A stretch of DNA of 64,000 nt from Oscillibacter sp. GTDB taxonomy: Bacteria; Bacillota; Clostridia; Oscillospirales; Oscillospiraceae. Made by a program: the position numbers and the translations under genes. Shown piece after piece: positions 18,110 through 25,986 of this stretch; positions within the stretch are counted from its first letter, which is position 1; each line of letters begins with the position of its first letter. The notes below the pieces were generated by a model. That model made no database searches. It had not been told where the DNA came from and was given only the letters and a program-made list of their open reading frames with translations. The stretch spans positions 20,894-84,893 of the forward strand of contig JAAVYM010000001.1 in the NCBI GenBank assembly GCA_022791135.1. The letters are read 5' to 3'.

Positions 18110-19285
18110 ATGAATGCCGTCTTGGACGCCCACTGCTGGGCGGAGATCGACTTGGATGCCCTGGTACACAATTTTCGCCTTATCCAGCAGCGGGCAGGGA
18201 CTGCTGCCGTCTGCGCTGTGGTGAAGGCCGACGCCTATGGGCACGGGGACAGTATCACGGCCAGGACGCTGGCAGAGGCGGGCGCCGCGTGGTTCGCAGT
18301 GTCCTCCCTGGCGGAGGCCAGGCATCTGCGCAGGGGCGGTATCGTGCAGCCGATCCTGATCCTGGGCATGACCCGTCCGGAGTGCGCGGCGGAGCTGGCA
18401 GGGGAGGGCGTTGTTCAGGCCATCTACAGCCCGGAGTATGCCAGGGCCTTGTCCATGTCGGCGGAGTCCGCTGGGGTGGTTGTGGAGGGCCACCTGAAAA
18501 TCGACACAGGCATGGGCCGCATTGGCTTCGGCGCCCGCCGGGACCCGGAGTCCGCCGCTGCCGCGGCGCTGGAGTGCCGGAGGCTGAAAGGGCTGAACAT
18601 TACCGGTGCGTTTCAGCACTTTTCCGTGGCGGACTCCCTGTCGGCGGAGGATGTCCTCTACACTGAGGAGCAATATACCCTGTTTCGCTGGGTGGTGGAG
18701 CGGCTGGAGTCGGCGGGACCGCTGAAAACCCTGCACTGCTCCAACTCCGCCGGGCTGGCCGGGCATCCGGAGTGGAGCTGCGGCATGGTCCGGGCGGGCG
18801 TGATCCTCTATGGCCAGGACCCCAGCGACGAGGTGCGCTTTCCGGGATTGCGGCCTGTGATGACCGTGAAGTCTGTGGTCAGCCAGGTGAAGGACCTGGC
18901 TCCCGGAGACTGCGTGGGCTATGGCCGGACCTATACGGCGGAGCGGCCTCTGCGGGCGGCGACCCTTTGCTGCGGCTACGCCGACGGGTATCCCAGGCTG
19001 TTGTCCAACCTGGGCACGGCTGCGATCTGCGGCAAGGCTGCGCCGGTGATTGGCCGGGTGAGCATGGACCAAGTCGTGGTGGACGCCTCCGCCATCCCCG
19101 AGGCTGCCGCCGGAGACGAGGCGGTGCTCCTGGGCGAGGCCCCGGCGGACAGCTTTGCCCAGGCGGCGGCGAAGTCGGGGACCATCTCCTATGAGCTGCT
19201 TTGCGCTGTGGCCCGTCGGGTGCCCCGGGTCTACTTCCGGGGCGGCAAGGTAGTTGGGGTTCTGGATTATCTGGCACAGGAGTAA
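18110..19285 (+). CDS. alr: Alanine racemase
   Basis: PLP enzyme making D-alanine for peptidoglycan. The 391-aa length is normal. The PLP lysine lies in VVKADAYGHG (about 37-46), the substrate/PLP contact in KIDTGMGRIGF, the second catalytic Tyr in VGYGRTY (about 270), and the RVSMDQ motif follows. ATG 18110 follows GGGAGGG at 18098-18104, and MNAVLDAHCWAEIDLDAL matches the family N-terminus (WAEIDLDAL). It stands alone between the GNAT gene and the TM1266-like regulator. Confidence 0.95.
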   Translation: MNAVLDAHCWAEIDLDALVHNFRLIQQRAGTAAVCAVVKADAYGHGDSITARTLAEAGAAWFAVSSLAEARHLRRGGIVQPILILGMTRPECAAELAGEGVVQAIYSPEYARALSMSAESAGVVVEGHLKIDTGMGRIGFGARRDPESAAAAALECRRLKGLNITGAFQHFSVADSLSAEDVLYTEEQYTLFRWVVERLESAGPLKTLHCSNSAGLAGHPEWSCGMVRAGVILYGQDPSDEVRFPGLRPVMTVKSVVSQVKDLAPGDCVGYGRTYTAERPLRAATLCCGYADGYPRLLSNLGTAAICGKAAPVIGRVSMDQVVVDASAIPEAAAGDEAVLLGEAPADSFAQAAAKSGTISYELLCAVARRVPRVYFRGGKVVGVLDYLAQE

Positions 19286-19293
19286 AAAGGGCC

Positions 19294-19322
19294 TTGACGG
19301 ATGGTGGTTTCCGTGCTATCAT
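19294..19322 (+). promoter_or_regulatory. Strong promoter of the TM1266-ABC operon
   Basis: -35 TTGACG (19294-19299), 17-base spacer, -10 TATCAT (19317-19322). It starts 9 bases after the alr stop and leaves a leader of about 200 bases before the first well-supported gene start at 19528. Confidence 0.7.
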
Positions 19323-19328
19323 CCTTTT

Positions 19329-19500
19329 CAGCAAGCTTGTCCCCGGGAAGTATTTCTGACCGGAGGACTCAATGTCATCCATCGATCTGGCGGCAAGGTA
19401 TTTCCGCGCCGTAAGAGGAGAGCGGGACACGGAAATGGATTTCCGGGTCTTATCCAGCTGTGGCTTTACGGCCCCTCTGCCGCCAGGCAGGGGGGCTTTA
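19329..19500 (+). promoter_or_regulatory. Leader with terminator-like hairpin (candidate attenuator)
   Basis: GCCCCTCTGCC (19471-19481) pairs over 11 bp, one of them G-U, with GGCAGGGGGGC (19486-19496) and is followed by TTTACTTTGCTT. This resembles an intrinsic terminator lying before the coding start. I could not match the preceding about 140 bases to a riboswitch class I know. The frame is also open from an ATG at 19372 with GGAGG upstream, so the leader might instead encode a 52-residue N-terminal extension. Confidence 0.45.
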
Positions 19501-19527
19501 CTTTGCTTAAAAGGAGGGAAGACTCTT

Positions 19528-19782
19528 ATGGAGACTCGCGTTGCCGTCCTGGCGGTCATCGTCCGGGAGGCAGATTCTGTGGCGGCGTTGAACGCGCTGC
19601 TGCACCAGTATGAGAGCGCTGTTATTGGCCGGATGGGCGTTCCCTGCCGGGAGAGGGGAATCCGCCTGATCAGTGTGGCCCTGGATGCCCCGGCGGATGT
19701 TATCTCCGCCCTGTCCGGGAAGATTGGGCGGCTGCCCGGCGTAACGGCGAAAACGGTTTACGCGCCCCCAACTTTCTCATAA
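19528..19782 (+). CDS. TM1266-family putative iron-only hydrogenase system regulator
   Basis: An 84-aa ACT-like ferredoxin-fold protein resembling the TM1266 family, whose genes usually accompany [FeFe]-hydrogenase maturation genes. Typical features are the ETRVAVLAVIVRE first strand, YESAVIGRMGVPCRERGIRLISVALDAP (about 28-55) and the SALSGKIGRLPGVTAKTVY end. AAGGAGGGAA lies about 9 bases before ATG 19528. An in-frame ATG at 19372, also with a GGAGG site, would add 52 residues without family resemblance. No hydrogenase maturase is in the window; the next genes are an ABC importer. A biochemical role for the family is not established to my knowledge. Confidence 0.82.
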   Translation: METRVAVLAVIVREADSVAALNALLHQYESAVIGRMGVPCRERGIRLISVALDAPADVISALSGKIGRLPGVTAKTVYAPPTFS

Positions 19783-19872
19783 AAAATAGGCAAAAAACGT
19801 TCGCGCGCCCTGGCAGTCTGGTGAACAACCGGACCGGAGCGACAGAAACGAAACAACTGTTTGGAGGAAACG

Positions 19873-20952
19873 ATGATGAAAGTTTTGAAGACCCTGGCAC
19901 TGGTTCTGGCGCTGCTGCTGACCCTATCTGCATGTGGTGTAATCCGCGGCAACGATGGCTCCACAGAGCCGGTGGGCGGCTCCGCCCCGGCGGAGGAGGC
20001 AGATGGGCAGACAGCGCAGGCGCCTTTGGATACTTCCGCGGATGAGATGCATGAGGAGTTCCCCCTTCTGATTGGGGCGCTGAAAGGCCCCACGGCGATG
20101 GGAATGGTGAAGATGATGGAGTGGAAGTCGGTGCTGGCGTCCGTTGGCGTGTGGTATTTCCAATTGGCGGGTTCCGCCGATGAGCTGACCCCCAAGCTCA
20201 TCAAGGGGGAATTGGACATCATCTGTGTTCCCGCGAATTTGGCTGCGGTGCTGTACAACAAAACGGAGGGCCAGATTGTCACCCTGGCTGTCAACACCCT
20301 GGGCGTTCTCTACGTCATGGAAAACGGCGGGGAAAGTGTTCAGTCCATGGCGGACCTGAAGGGCAAGACCCTCGTCGCCGCTGGGAAGGGGTCTACGCCG
20401 GAGTTTAGCCTCCGCTATCTGCTGGAACAAAACGGGTTGGATCTGGACAAGGATGTGACAGTCGAGTGGAAGTCCGAGCATGCCGAATGCGTCGCCGCCC
20501 TGGCGGCGGGAACGGCGGATTTGGCCCTGCTGCCGCAGCCCTTCGTCACCGTGGCTCAGGGGAAGCTGGAAAATCTCCGGGTGGCCCTGGATCTGACGGC
20601 AGAATGGGATGCGCTGGACAATGGCTCCGCCATGATTACCGGCGTGGCGGTGGCCCGGCGGGATTATGTGGAGAAGAACCCGGAGTTGATCGAGGAATTT
20701 CTGACGGAGTATGCCAAGTCTGTCGAGTGGGTGAATGAGAACGTCGCTGAGGCGGCGGAGCTGGTGGTGCAGAATGGCATCGTGGAAAGCTCCGCCGTCG
20801 CGGAAAAGGCCCTGCCCCAGTGCAACATCGTTTGCCTCACCGGGCAGGAGATGTTCGAAAAGCTCTCCGGCTATCTCCAGGTGCTGGCGCAAGCAAATCC
20901 GGAGTCCGTGGGCGGCGAGCTGCCAAGAGACGACTTTTTCTATGGAATTTAA
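19873..20952 (+). CDS. ABC transporter substrate-binding lipoprotein (NMT1/ThiY-like)
   Basis: A 359-aa exported protein. The signal peptide ends in a lipobox, LLLTLSACG (Cys near residue 21), followed by a Ser/Pro/Glu-rich linker. The mature part is of the NMT1/SsuA type: GALKGPTAMGMVKMMEWK, IKGELDIICVPANLAAVLYNKTEG, and MADLKGKTLVAAGKGSTPEFSLRYLLEQNG. The family binds small organic ligands such as pyrimidine precursors, sulfonates or vitamins; the ligand is unknown here. GGAGG lies 5 bases before ATG 19873. The permease start overlaps its stop. Confidence 0.85.
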   Translation: MMKVLKTLALVLALLLTLSACGVIRGNDGSTEPVGGSAPAEEADGQTAQAPLDTSADEMHEEFPLLIGALKGPTAMGMVKMMEWKSVLASVGVWYFQLAGSADELTPKLIKGELDIICVPANLAAVLYNKTEGQIVTLAVNTLGVLYVMENGGESVQSMADLKGKTLVAAGKGSTPEFSLRYLLEQNGLDLDKDVTVEWKSEHAECVAALAAGTADLALLPQPFVTVAQGKLENLRVALDLTAEWDALDNGSAMITGVAVARRDYVEKNPELIEEFLTEYAKSVEWVNENVAEAAELVVQNGIVESSAVAEKALPQCNIVCLTGQEMFEKLSGYLQVLAQANPESVGGELPRDDFFYGI

Positions 20953-21691
20953 GATCCGGCCGGTTTTGTTCTGGCTTTTGATCTGGCAAGGGGGGAGCAT
21001 GGCTCTGGCGGTGGCGCACTCCGGTGGAAAGCTGCTGCTGGCCTCTCCGGTCCAGGCGTCCCTCCGGCTCTTGGAGTTGCTGCCCACCCCGGCCTTCTGG
21101 CGGGCGGTGGGAAATTCCTCCGCGCGCATCCTGGGCGGGTTCCTGATTTCCTGCGCCCTGGCCGTTTTATTTGCGGCCCTGGCGGCGGGACGGCCTTGGC
21201 TTCGGGATTTGCTGGCCCCACCGGTGGCGGTGGTGAAGGCTGTGCCGGTGGCCTCCTTTATCATTCTGGCTCTGGTCTGGCTGGAGGGCCGGTCCTTGTC
21301 GCTGTTCATCTCCGGGCTGATGGTCTTTCCACCGGTGTATCTCAACGTGCTGGAGGGACTTGGACGGACGGACAGGAAGCTGCTGGAGCTGGCCCGGGTC
21401 TATCGAATTCCCCGGTCACGGCGGCTTTGGGGAATCTACCTGCCTCAGGTGCTGCCTTATTTCCGCTCCGCCGCCTCCTTGGCCCTGGGACTTTGCTGGA
21501 AGGCCGGTACGGCGGCGGAGGTCATCGGACTGCCGGCGGGAACCATCGGCGAGCGGCTGTACACCGCAAAGGTTTACCTGGAGACGCCGGACCTCTTTGC
21601 CTGGACCGCCGTGATTTTGGGCCTGGCAGCGGCATTTGAGCGGCTGTTTCTGGCAGCGGTGGACACGCTGGCAGAAAGGGTGGGAGGATAA
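20942..21691 (+). CDS. ABC transporter permease (SsuC/ThiX-like)
   Basis: A 249-aa integral membrane subunit with about six helices. The cytoplasmic coupling loop is LELARVYRIPRSRRLWGIYLPQVLPYF (about 149-175), a recognisable EAA-type motif of the SsuC/ThiX permease family, and AVVKAVPVASFIILALVWLEG is the helix before it. ATG 20942 overlaps the lipoprotein stop by 11 bases, and the ATPase start overlaps this stop by one base, so all three importer genes are translationally coupled. Confidence 0.9.
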   Translation: MEFKIRPVLFWLLIWQGGSMALAVAHSGGKLLLASPVQASLRLLELLPTPAFWRAVGNSSARILGGFLISCALAVLFAALAAGRPWLRDLLAPPVAVVKAVPVASFIILALVWLEGRSLSLFISGLMVFPPVYLNVLEGLGRTDRKLLELARVYRIPRSRRLWGIYLPQVLPYFRSAASLALGLCWKAGTAAEVIGLPAGTIGERLYTAKVYLETPDLFAWTAVILGLAAAFERLFLAAVDTLAERVGG

Positions 21692-22248
21692 TGGAAATTC
21701 GTGTGGAGGGGCTTTGCAAATCCTACGGTGGCAAGCAGGTGCTGACGGACCTGAGCGCCGTGTTCCTCCCGGGGATCACCTGCATCAGCGCGCCCTCCGG
21801 GACGGGGAAGACCACCTTGCTCCGGCTGCTGCTAGGGCTGGAGGAGGGCGACGGCGGGGCCATATATGGAGCGGACTGCCGCTGGGCTGCGGTCTTTCAA
21901 GAGGACCGCCTGCTGGAGAATCTGTCCCCTGCCGCCAATCTGCGCTTTGCCTTGGGGGAGATCCCGGAGGCGGCAGGAGCGATGCTGGAGGACCTGGGGC
22001 TGGAACTGGCGGACGCCAGGCCCGTCTGCAAATGGTCCGGAGGCATGCGGAGGCGGCTGGCCCTGGCCCGGGCGTTGCTGGCCCCGGCGGAGGCGTTGGC
22101 CCTGGACGAGCCCTTTGCCGGGCTGGACCGGGAGAGCCGGGAGCGCTGTCTGGCCTGGATCCGCAGGGCGGCGTCGGAGAAACCGGTGCTGCTGGCTACC
22201 CACGAGCTGGCGGGGCTGGAGAATGTGCCGGTTCTCAGGCTGGCGTGA
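21691..22248 (+). CDS. ABC transporter ATP-binding protein (short)
   Basis: A 185-aa nucleotide-binding subunit, shorter than the usual 240-260. All core motifs are present: Walker A APSGTGKTT near residue 33, Q-loop VFQEDRLLENLSP, signature WSGGMRRRLALARALL near 115, Walker B ALALDEPFAGLD, and H-loop LLATHEL. The missing length is at the C-terminus and in the helical subdomain. It powers the NMT1-like importer encoded just upstream. A strong terminator follows within 10 bases. Confidence 0.9.
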   Translation: MEIRVEGLCKSYGGKQVLTDLSAVFLPGITCISAPSGTGKTTLLRLLLGLEEGDGGAIYGADCRWAAVFQEDRLLENLSPAANLRFALGEIPEAAGAMLEDLGLELADARPVCKWSGGMRRRLALARALLAPAEALALDEPFAGLDRESRERCLAWIRRAASEKPVLLATHELAGLENVPVLRLA

Positions 22249-22258
22249 CGGAAAGAGG

Positions 22259-22302
22259 AACCGCCCCTTCGGAGTGCGTCTCCGGAGGGGCGGTTTTTCT
22301 TT
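22259..22302 (+). terminator. Terminator between the convergent ABC and HAD genes
   Basis: AACCGCCCCTTCGGA (22259-22273) pairs with TCCGGAGGGGCGGTT (22281-22295) and is followed by TTTCTTT. The A-rich opposite side is weak, so it mainly serves the plus strand. Confidence 0.85.
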
Positions 22303-22305
22303 GGT

Positions 22306-22923
22306 TCAGCAGTTTACCGGGATACCGGCGTCGCGAAGCTGGCGGCGCAGATGAGCAACGTCACCGCCGAAAACCGCGCCGTCCATGCCTGCGTCCCGGG
22401 CGCCTTGAATGTTGGCGGGCAGGTCATCGATGAAGAAGCATTCCTCCGGCTTCAGGCCGTATTCCCGAAACAGCACTTCGTAAATTTCCCGCTGGGGCTT
22501 GAGCAGCTTCCAGAGGGCAGAGATGATTTTTCCGTCAAAGCACTCGCTGCCCGGAATCAGGCCGAAGTACCGGTCATTGTCCGCACCGGCGTTGGAGAGC
22601 AGGTAGATGCCGTATTGCATGCCCTTCAGCTCGCGGATCAGTTCTGCCATGCCCACTACCGGGATGGGTGCGGGCTTCCACCAATTCAGGGTCAGCTCTC
22701 GGGCTACGCCGTGGAGGCGCTCCGGCAGACGGCGGCACATGGCTGCGATTGCCTCCTCGGACTCGATCATTCCCTGATCCAGCAGCGTCCACTCCTCCCG
22801 GCCATAAACCTCCTGCTTCAGCTGCTGCTGGTCCTCCTCCGGAAGCTCCAGCCGTTCCACAAAGATGTCCGGATACCAGTGTATCAGCACATTGCCCATG
22901 TCAAACACGATGTTTCGAATCAT
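22306..22923 (-). CDS. HAD-family (subfamily IA) phosphatase
   Basis: A 205-aa hydrolase. Motif I is NIVFDMGNVLI at residues 4-14 (nucleophile Asp), motif II YLLSNAG, motif III Lys in WKLLKPQREIYEVL, and motif IV ECFFIDDLPANIQGARDAGM. This matches the YihX/HAD-IA group acting on sugar phosphates or nucleotides. ATG 22923 has AAGGAGG 8 bases upstream; a longer frame to 22959 lacks a site. It follows the FbpB-like permease on the same strand with a gap of 37 bases and may be its last operon member. Confidence 0.88.
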   Translation of the reverse strand: MIRNIVFDMGNVLIHWYPDIFVERLELPEEDQQQLKQEVYGREEWTLLDQGMIESEEAIAAMCRRLPERLHGVARELTLNWWKPAPIPVVGMAELIRELKGMQYGIYLLSNAGADNDRYFGLIPGSECFDGKIISALWKLLKPQREIYEVLFREYGLKPEECFFIDDLPANIQGARDAGMDGAVFGGDVAHLRRQLRDAGIPVNC

Positions 22924-22960
22924 GACTGCCTCCTTATATTTTACGCTTTTCGCCGCCATA

Positions 22961-24850
22961 TCAGGACTGCTTGGAGAACTTGGCCTTCAACCGCTCCAGG
23001 CGCTTGCGGCGTTTATCCTTCAGTTCCAGGCGCTCACCCAGATCCCGGGAGCCTACGCCATAGACCAAATACAAGATGACGCCGGAGACAAGCATGATGA
23101 ACACTGTAGACGCGCAGCGGCGGCCCGAGGCGTTGACATTGTAGCCATACAGCCCCTCTTCGGCGCACATGGACTGGATGACCATGGCGTAGGACGTGCC
23201 ATAGGAGCTGGCGAAGGTGGCGGACATGTCGTACTCGGTGAAGAGGGCGTTGAAGTTCAGGGCGAAGACCGCCAGCACTGAGGGCAGGATGATGGGCAGC
23301 TTCACCTTGAAAAAGGTGAAGGCGCTGCTGGCCCCCAGATTCCGGGCGGCGTCTTCCAGCTCCTCGTCGATGGCGTAGAAGGCCGCCTTGATCATCCGCA
23401 GGGAAAAGGGCAGCTTCACCACCGTGTAGGCGATGATGATGAGGAGGCGGACGTTTTCGGCGTAGTAGAGATTCGTATTGCCCACATACCAGACGCTCTC
23501 ACTGTTGAAATAGGTCCGGTAGGAATAGCAGATTAAAATGGTGGGCAGCAGCCAGGGGAAGAGCAGGGCGTATTCCAGGACGGTGCCGGATTTTTTGTTC
23601 CGGTTTTTGAAGATGTAGCTGCACGCCGCCACCACGATGACGCAGGCCAGGGCCGCCGCGATGGCGGACATGATGAAGCTGGTGCGGATGCCGCCCAGAG
23701 TTGCCTCGTTGGCAAAGAGGCCGGAGATGGAACCCTTTCGGGTTTTATAGGTGCCCCGGCTGGTGAGGTACTGGTAGTCTTGGGAGCCGAAGAAGTTCAC
23801 CAGTGTCCAGTTAGAAAGGTCCAGCTTCTTCATCCTGATGGCCCCGTAGGTTTGGAAGGAAAAGACGATGATCATCACCACGGGGATCATGTAGATGATA
23901 AAAAGCACATAGGCGTAAATGTGGGCCAGGACATTGGCCGCGGGGTTGTCGATCTTCTGCTTTTGCAGCTTGGCCTTGGTCTTGGACACAGAGAGGTAGT
24001 GACCCTTGCGCTCGTAAGAGGACAGCACCGTCAGCAGCACGATGGTGAACATGGCCAAAATGACGCTGAGCAGCGCCGCCCGGGCCTGGGGGAACGCCTC
24101 GTCGGCCACGGAGGAACCCGCCAGGCGGACAATCTCCGGGTTGATGGAGTCGTAGCCCAGGAGCGTCGGCGCGGACATGGCGCAAAGGCCCGTGATGAAG
24201 GTCATCACTGTCAGGGAGAACATGGTGGGGACCAGGGTGGGAAAGACCACCTTCCACAAGACCTTGAAGGGCTTGGCACCCATGTTCCGGGCAGCCTCCA
24301 CGGTGTTGTAGTCGATGCCCCGGATAGCGTTTCGGAGGAAGAGGGCGTGGTTGCTGGTGCAGGCGAAGGTCATGGTGAACCACACCGCGTTAAAGCCGGA
24401 GAACCAATCCGGATTCATGCCCGGGAAAGCGTTGACCAGCATGGTGGTGATGATGCCGTCGCTGTCGTAGAGAAAGAGGTAGCCGGTGACCAGGGCCACG
24501 CCGCTGTAAATCAGCGTGGTCATGTAGCCCAGGCGGAGGATCTTCGCGCCCTTGATGTCGAAATACTCCGTCAGCAGCACGATGGACACGCCCACCACGT
24601 TTACCGTCACCACCAGGCCCACGGCCAGCTTCAGGGAATTCCAGACGAAGGAACGCATGTTTCCCGCGAAGAAGAAGCGGATGACCGCCAGGGGGTCCCG
24701 CTCCCCGGCGGCGTTGACGGTGCCGAAGATGCTGGTCAGGGTGTTCAGGCAGGGCAGCAGCATAAAGCCGAAAAACAGATAGGCAAAAAAGGCCGCGCCG
24801 AAAACCTTTGCCAAAAGCGCGGGATGGAAGCGGCTGGAACGCGCGTTCAT
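22961..24850 (-). CDS. FbpB/AfuB-like ABC transporter permease (two fused permease domains)
   Basis: A 629-aa protein with about 12 membrane helices arranged as two BPD_transp_1 domains. The EAA-type loops are TVEAARNMGAKPFKVLWKVVFPTLVP (about 193-218) and ELEDAARNLGASSAFTFFKVKLPIILP (about 505-530). This duplicated layout is that of Fe(III), thiamine and hexose-phosphate importers (FbpB, ThiP, AfuB). It follows the ATPase gene by 12 bases. The C-terminus is basic and cytoplasmic (LKDKRRKRLERLKAKF). The substrate is not decided by sequence. Confidence 0.92.
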   Translation of the reverse strand: MNARSSRFHPALLAKVFGAAFFAYLFFGFMLLPCLNTLTSIFGTVNAAGERDPLAVIRFFFAGNMRSFVWNSLKLAVGLVVTVNVVGVSIVLLTEYFDIKGAKILRLGYMTTLIYSGVALVTGYLFLYDSDGIITTMLVNAFPGMNPDWFSGFNAVWFTMTFACTSNHALFLRNAIRGIDYNTVEAARNMGAKPFKVLWKVVFPTLVPTMFSLTVMTFITGLCAMSAPTLLGYDSINPEIVRLAGSSVADEAFPQARAALLSVILAMFTIVLLTVLSSYERKGHYLSVSKTKAKLQKQKIDNPAANVLAHIYAYVLFIIYMIPVVMIIVFSFQTYGAIRMKKLDLSNWTLVNFFGSQDYQYLTSRGTYKTRKGSISGLFANEATLGGIRTSFIMSAIAAALACVIVVAACSYIFKNRNKKSGTVLEYALLFPWLLPTILICYSYRTYFNSESVWYVGNTNLYYAENVRLLIIIAYTVVKLPFSLRMIKAAFYAIDEELEDAARNLGASSAFTFFKVKLPIILPSVLAVFALNFNALFTEYDMSATFASSYGTSYAMVIQSMCAEEGLYGYNVNASGRRCASTVFIMLVSGVILYLVYGVGSRDLGERLELKDKRRKRLERLKAKFSKQS

Positions 24851-24862
24851 GCAGCCACCCCC

Positions 24863-25885
24863 TTACGCCCCGGCGGCGGGGTAGGCCATCACGTCCCGGG
24901 GGTCCATGACAACCTTGACCTTCTGGCCCGCCTCATAGATGTTGACGCCGTCGTTTTTCTCGATAACCTTGATAATTTGACCGTCCACGGCGATGGAGTA
25001 CTTGATGTAAAGCCCGTAGTACTCCCGACTGTCCACCACGCCCTCCAGCACGGCGCAGCCGGGTTTGGGGTCCGCGTTGACGTGGATGCGCTCCAGGCGG
25101 ATGTAGTTGTGGGCCGCGGGGTCGACGCCGCCCCCGGCCCGGTTCAGCTCCTGGACCACGGCGGGAGTGAGCGGGTTGATGTCGCCGATGAAGTTGCAGA
25201 CAAACTCGGTGGCGGAGTGGTTATAGACTTCGTTGGGGGTGCCGATCTGTTCCACCACGCCCTTGTTGAAAACGGCGATGCGGTCTGAGAGGGTCAGCGC
25301 CTCCTCCTGGTCGTGGGTAACATAGATTGTGGTGATGCCGAAATCCTTCTGCATGTTTTTCAGCTCGTTGCGCAGCTGGACCCGGAGCTTGGCGTCCAGG
25401 TTGCTCAGCGGCTCGTCCATGCAGATGATGGCGGGTCCCGTCACCAAAGCCCGGGCGATGGCCACCCGCTGCTGCTGCCCGCCGGAGAGCTGGGAGACGG
25501 CCTTGGCCAGCTGCTCGTCGCTGAGGTCCACCTTTTTGGCGATGTCTCGGACCTTTTGATCGATCTCCGCCTTCTTGTTCTTTTTCACCTTCAGGCCGAA
25601 AGCGATGTTGTCGTATACGGTCATGGTGGGGAAGAGGGCGTAGCTTTGAAAGACGATGCCGATGTTGCGGTTTTCGATGGGGACATGGGTGATGTCCCTG
25701 CCCTTGACCTCCACGGTGCCGGAAACCGGCTCAATGAACCCGGTGATGGTCCGCAGGGTGGTCGTTTTCCCGCAGCCCGAGGGGCCGAGGAAGGTGAAGA
25801 ACTCCCCCTCCTTCACGTGGATGCTGATATCATGAAGGGCGGTGAAGTCGCCGAACTTGACGACGATATCATTGAGCCGGATCAT
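24863..25885 (-). CDS. FbpC/AfuC-like ABC transporter ATP-binding protein
   Basis: A 340-aa ATPase with Walker A GPSGCGKTTT near residue 36, Q-loop FQSYALFPTMTVYDNIAFGL, signature LSGGQQQRVAIARAL near 137, Walker B AIICMDEPLSNLDAKLR, H-loop YVTHDQEEALTLSDRIAV, and a C-terminal regulatory domain of the TOBE kind (about 245-340). This is the CUT1/Fbp subgroup. ATG 25885 follows GGGGAG; the upstream open frame to 26296 is a shadow of the binding-protein gene. Confidence 0.93.
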   Translation of the reverse strand: MIRLNDIVVKFGDFTALHDISIHVKEGEFFTFLGPSGCGKTTTLRTITGFIEPVSGTVEVKGRDITHVPIENRNIGIVFQSYALFPTMTVYDNIAFGLKVKKNKKAEIDQKVRDIAKKVDLSDEQLAKAVSQLSGGQQQRVAIARALVTGPAIICMDEPLSNLDAKLRVQLRNELKNMQKDFGITTIYVTHDQEEALTLSDRIAVFNKGVVEQIGTPNEVYNHSATEFVCNFIGDINPLTPAVVQELNRAGGGVDPAAHNYIRLERIHVNADPKPGCAVLEGVVDSREYYGLYIKYSIAVDGQIIKVIEKNDGVNIYEAGQKVKVVMDPRDVMAYPAAGA

Positions 25886-25925
25886 GGCGCGAATCTCCCC
25901 TTTTTTCTGATTTTTGGTCTGAAAC

Positions 25926-25956
25926 CTATGGCGGGCCGAATTTCGGCCCGCCATAG
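25926..25956 (-). other. Perfect 15-bp hairpin between binding-protein and ATPase genes
   Basis: CTATGGCGGGCCGAA (25926-25940), one central base, then TTCGGCCCGCCATAG (25942-25956). No U-tract follows on the minus strand. Such hairpins after binding-protein genes stabilise the upstream message or cause partial termination, giving excess binding protein over the membrane complex. Confidence 0.75.
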
Positions 25957-25986
25957 ATGAAAGCTGCCTGGCGCGGGCGGCGGCGG

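Noticed and set aside
19372..19527. In-frame N-terminal extension of the TM1266-like protein with its own GGAGG
   Set aside because: Not adopted as the main start because the added 52 residues do not fit the about 84-aa family and the sequence includes a terminator-like hairpin. Kept as a finding because the ribosome site is good.
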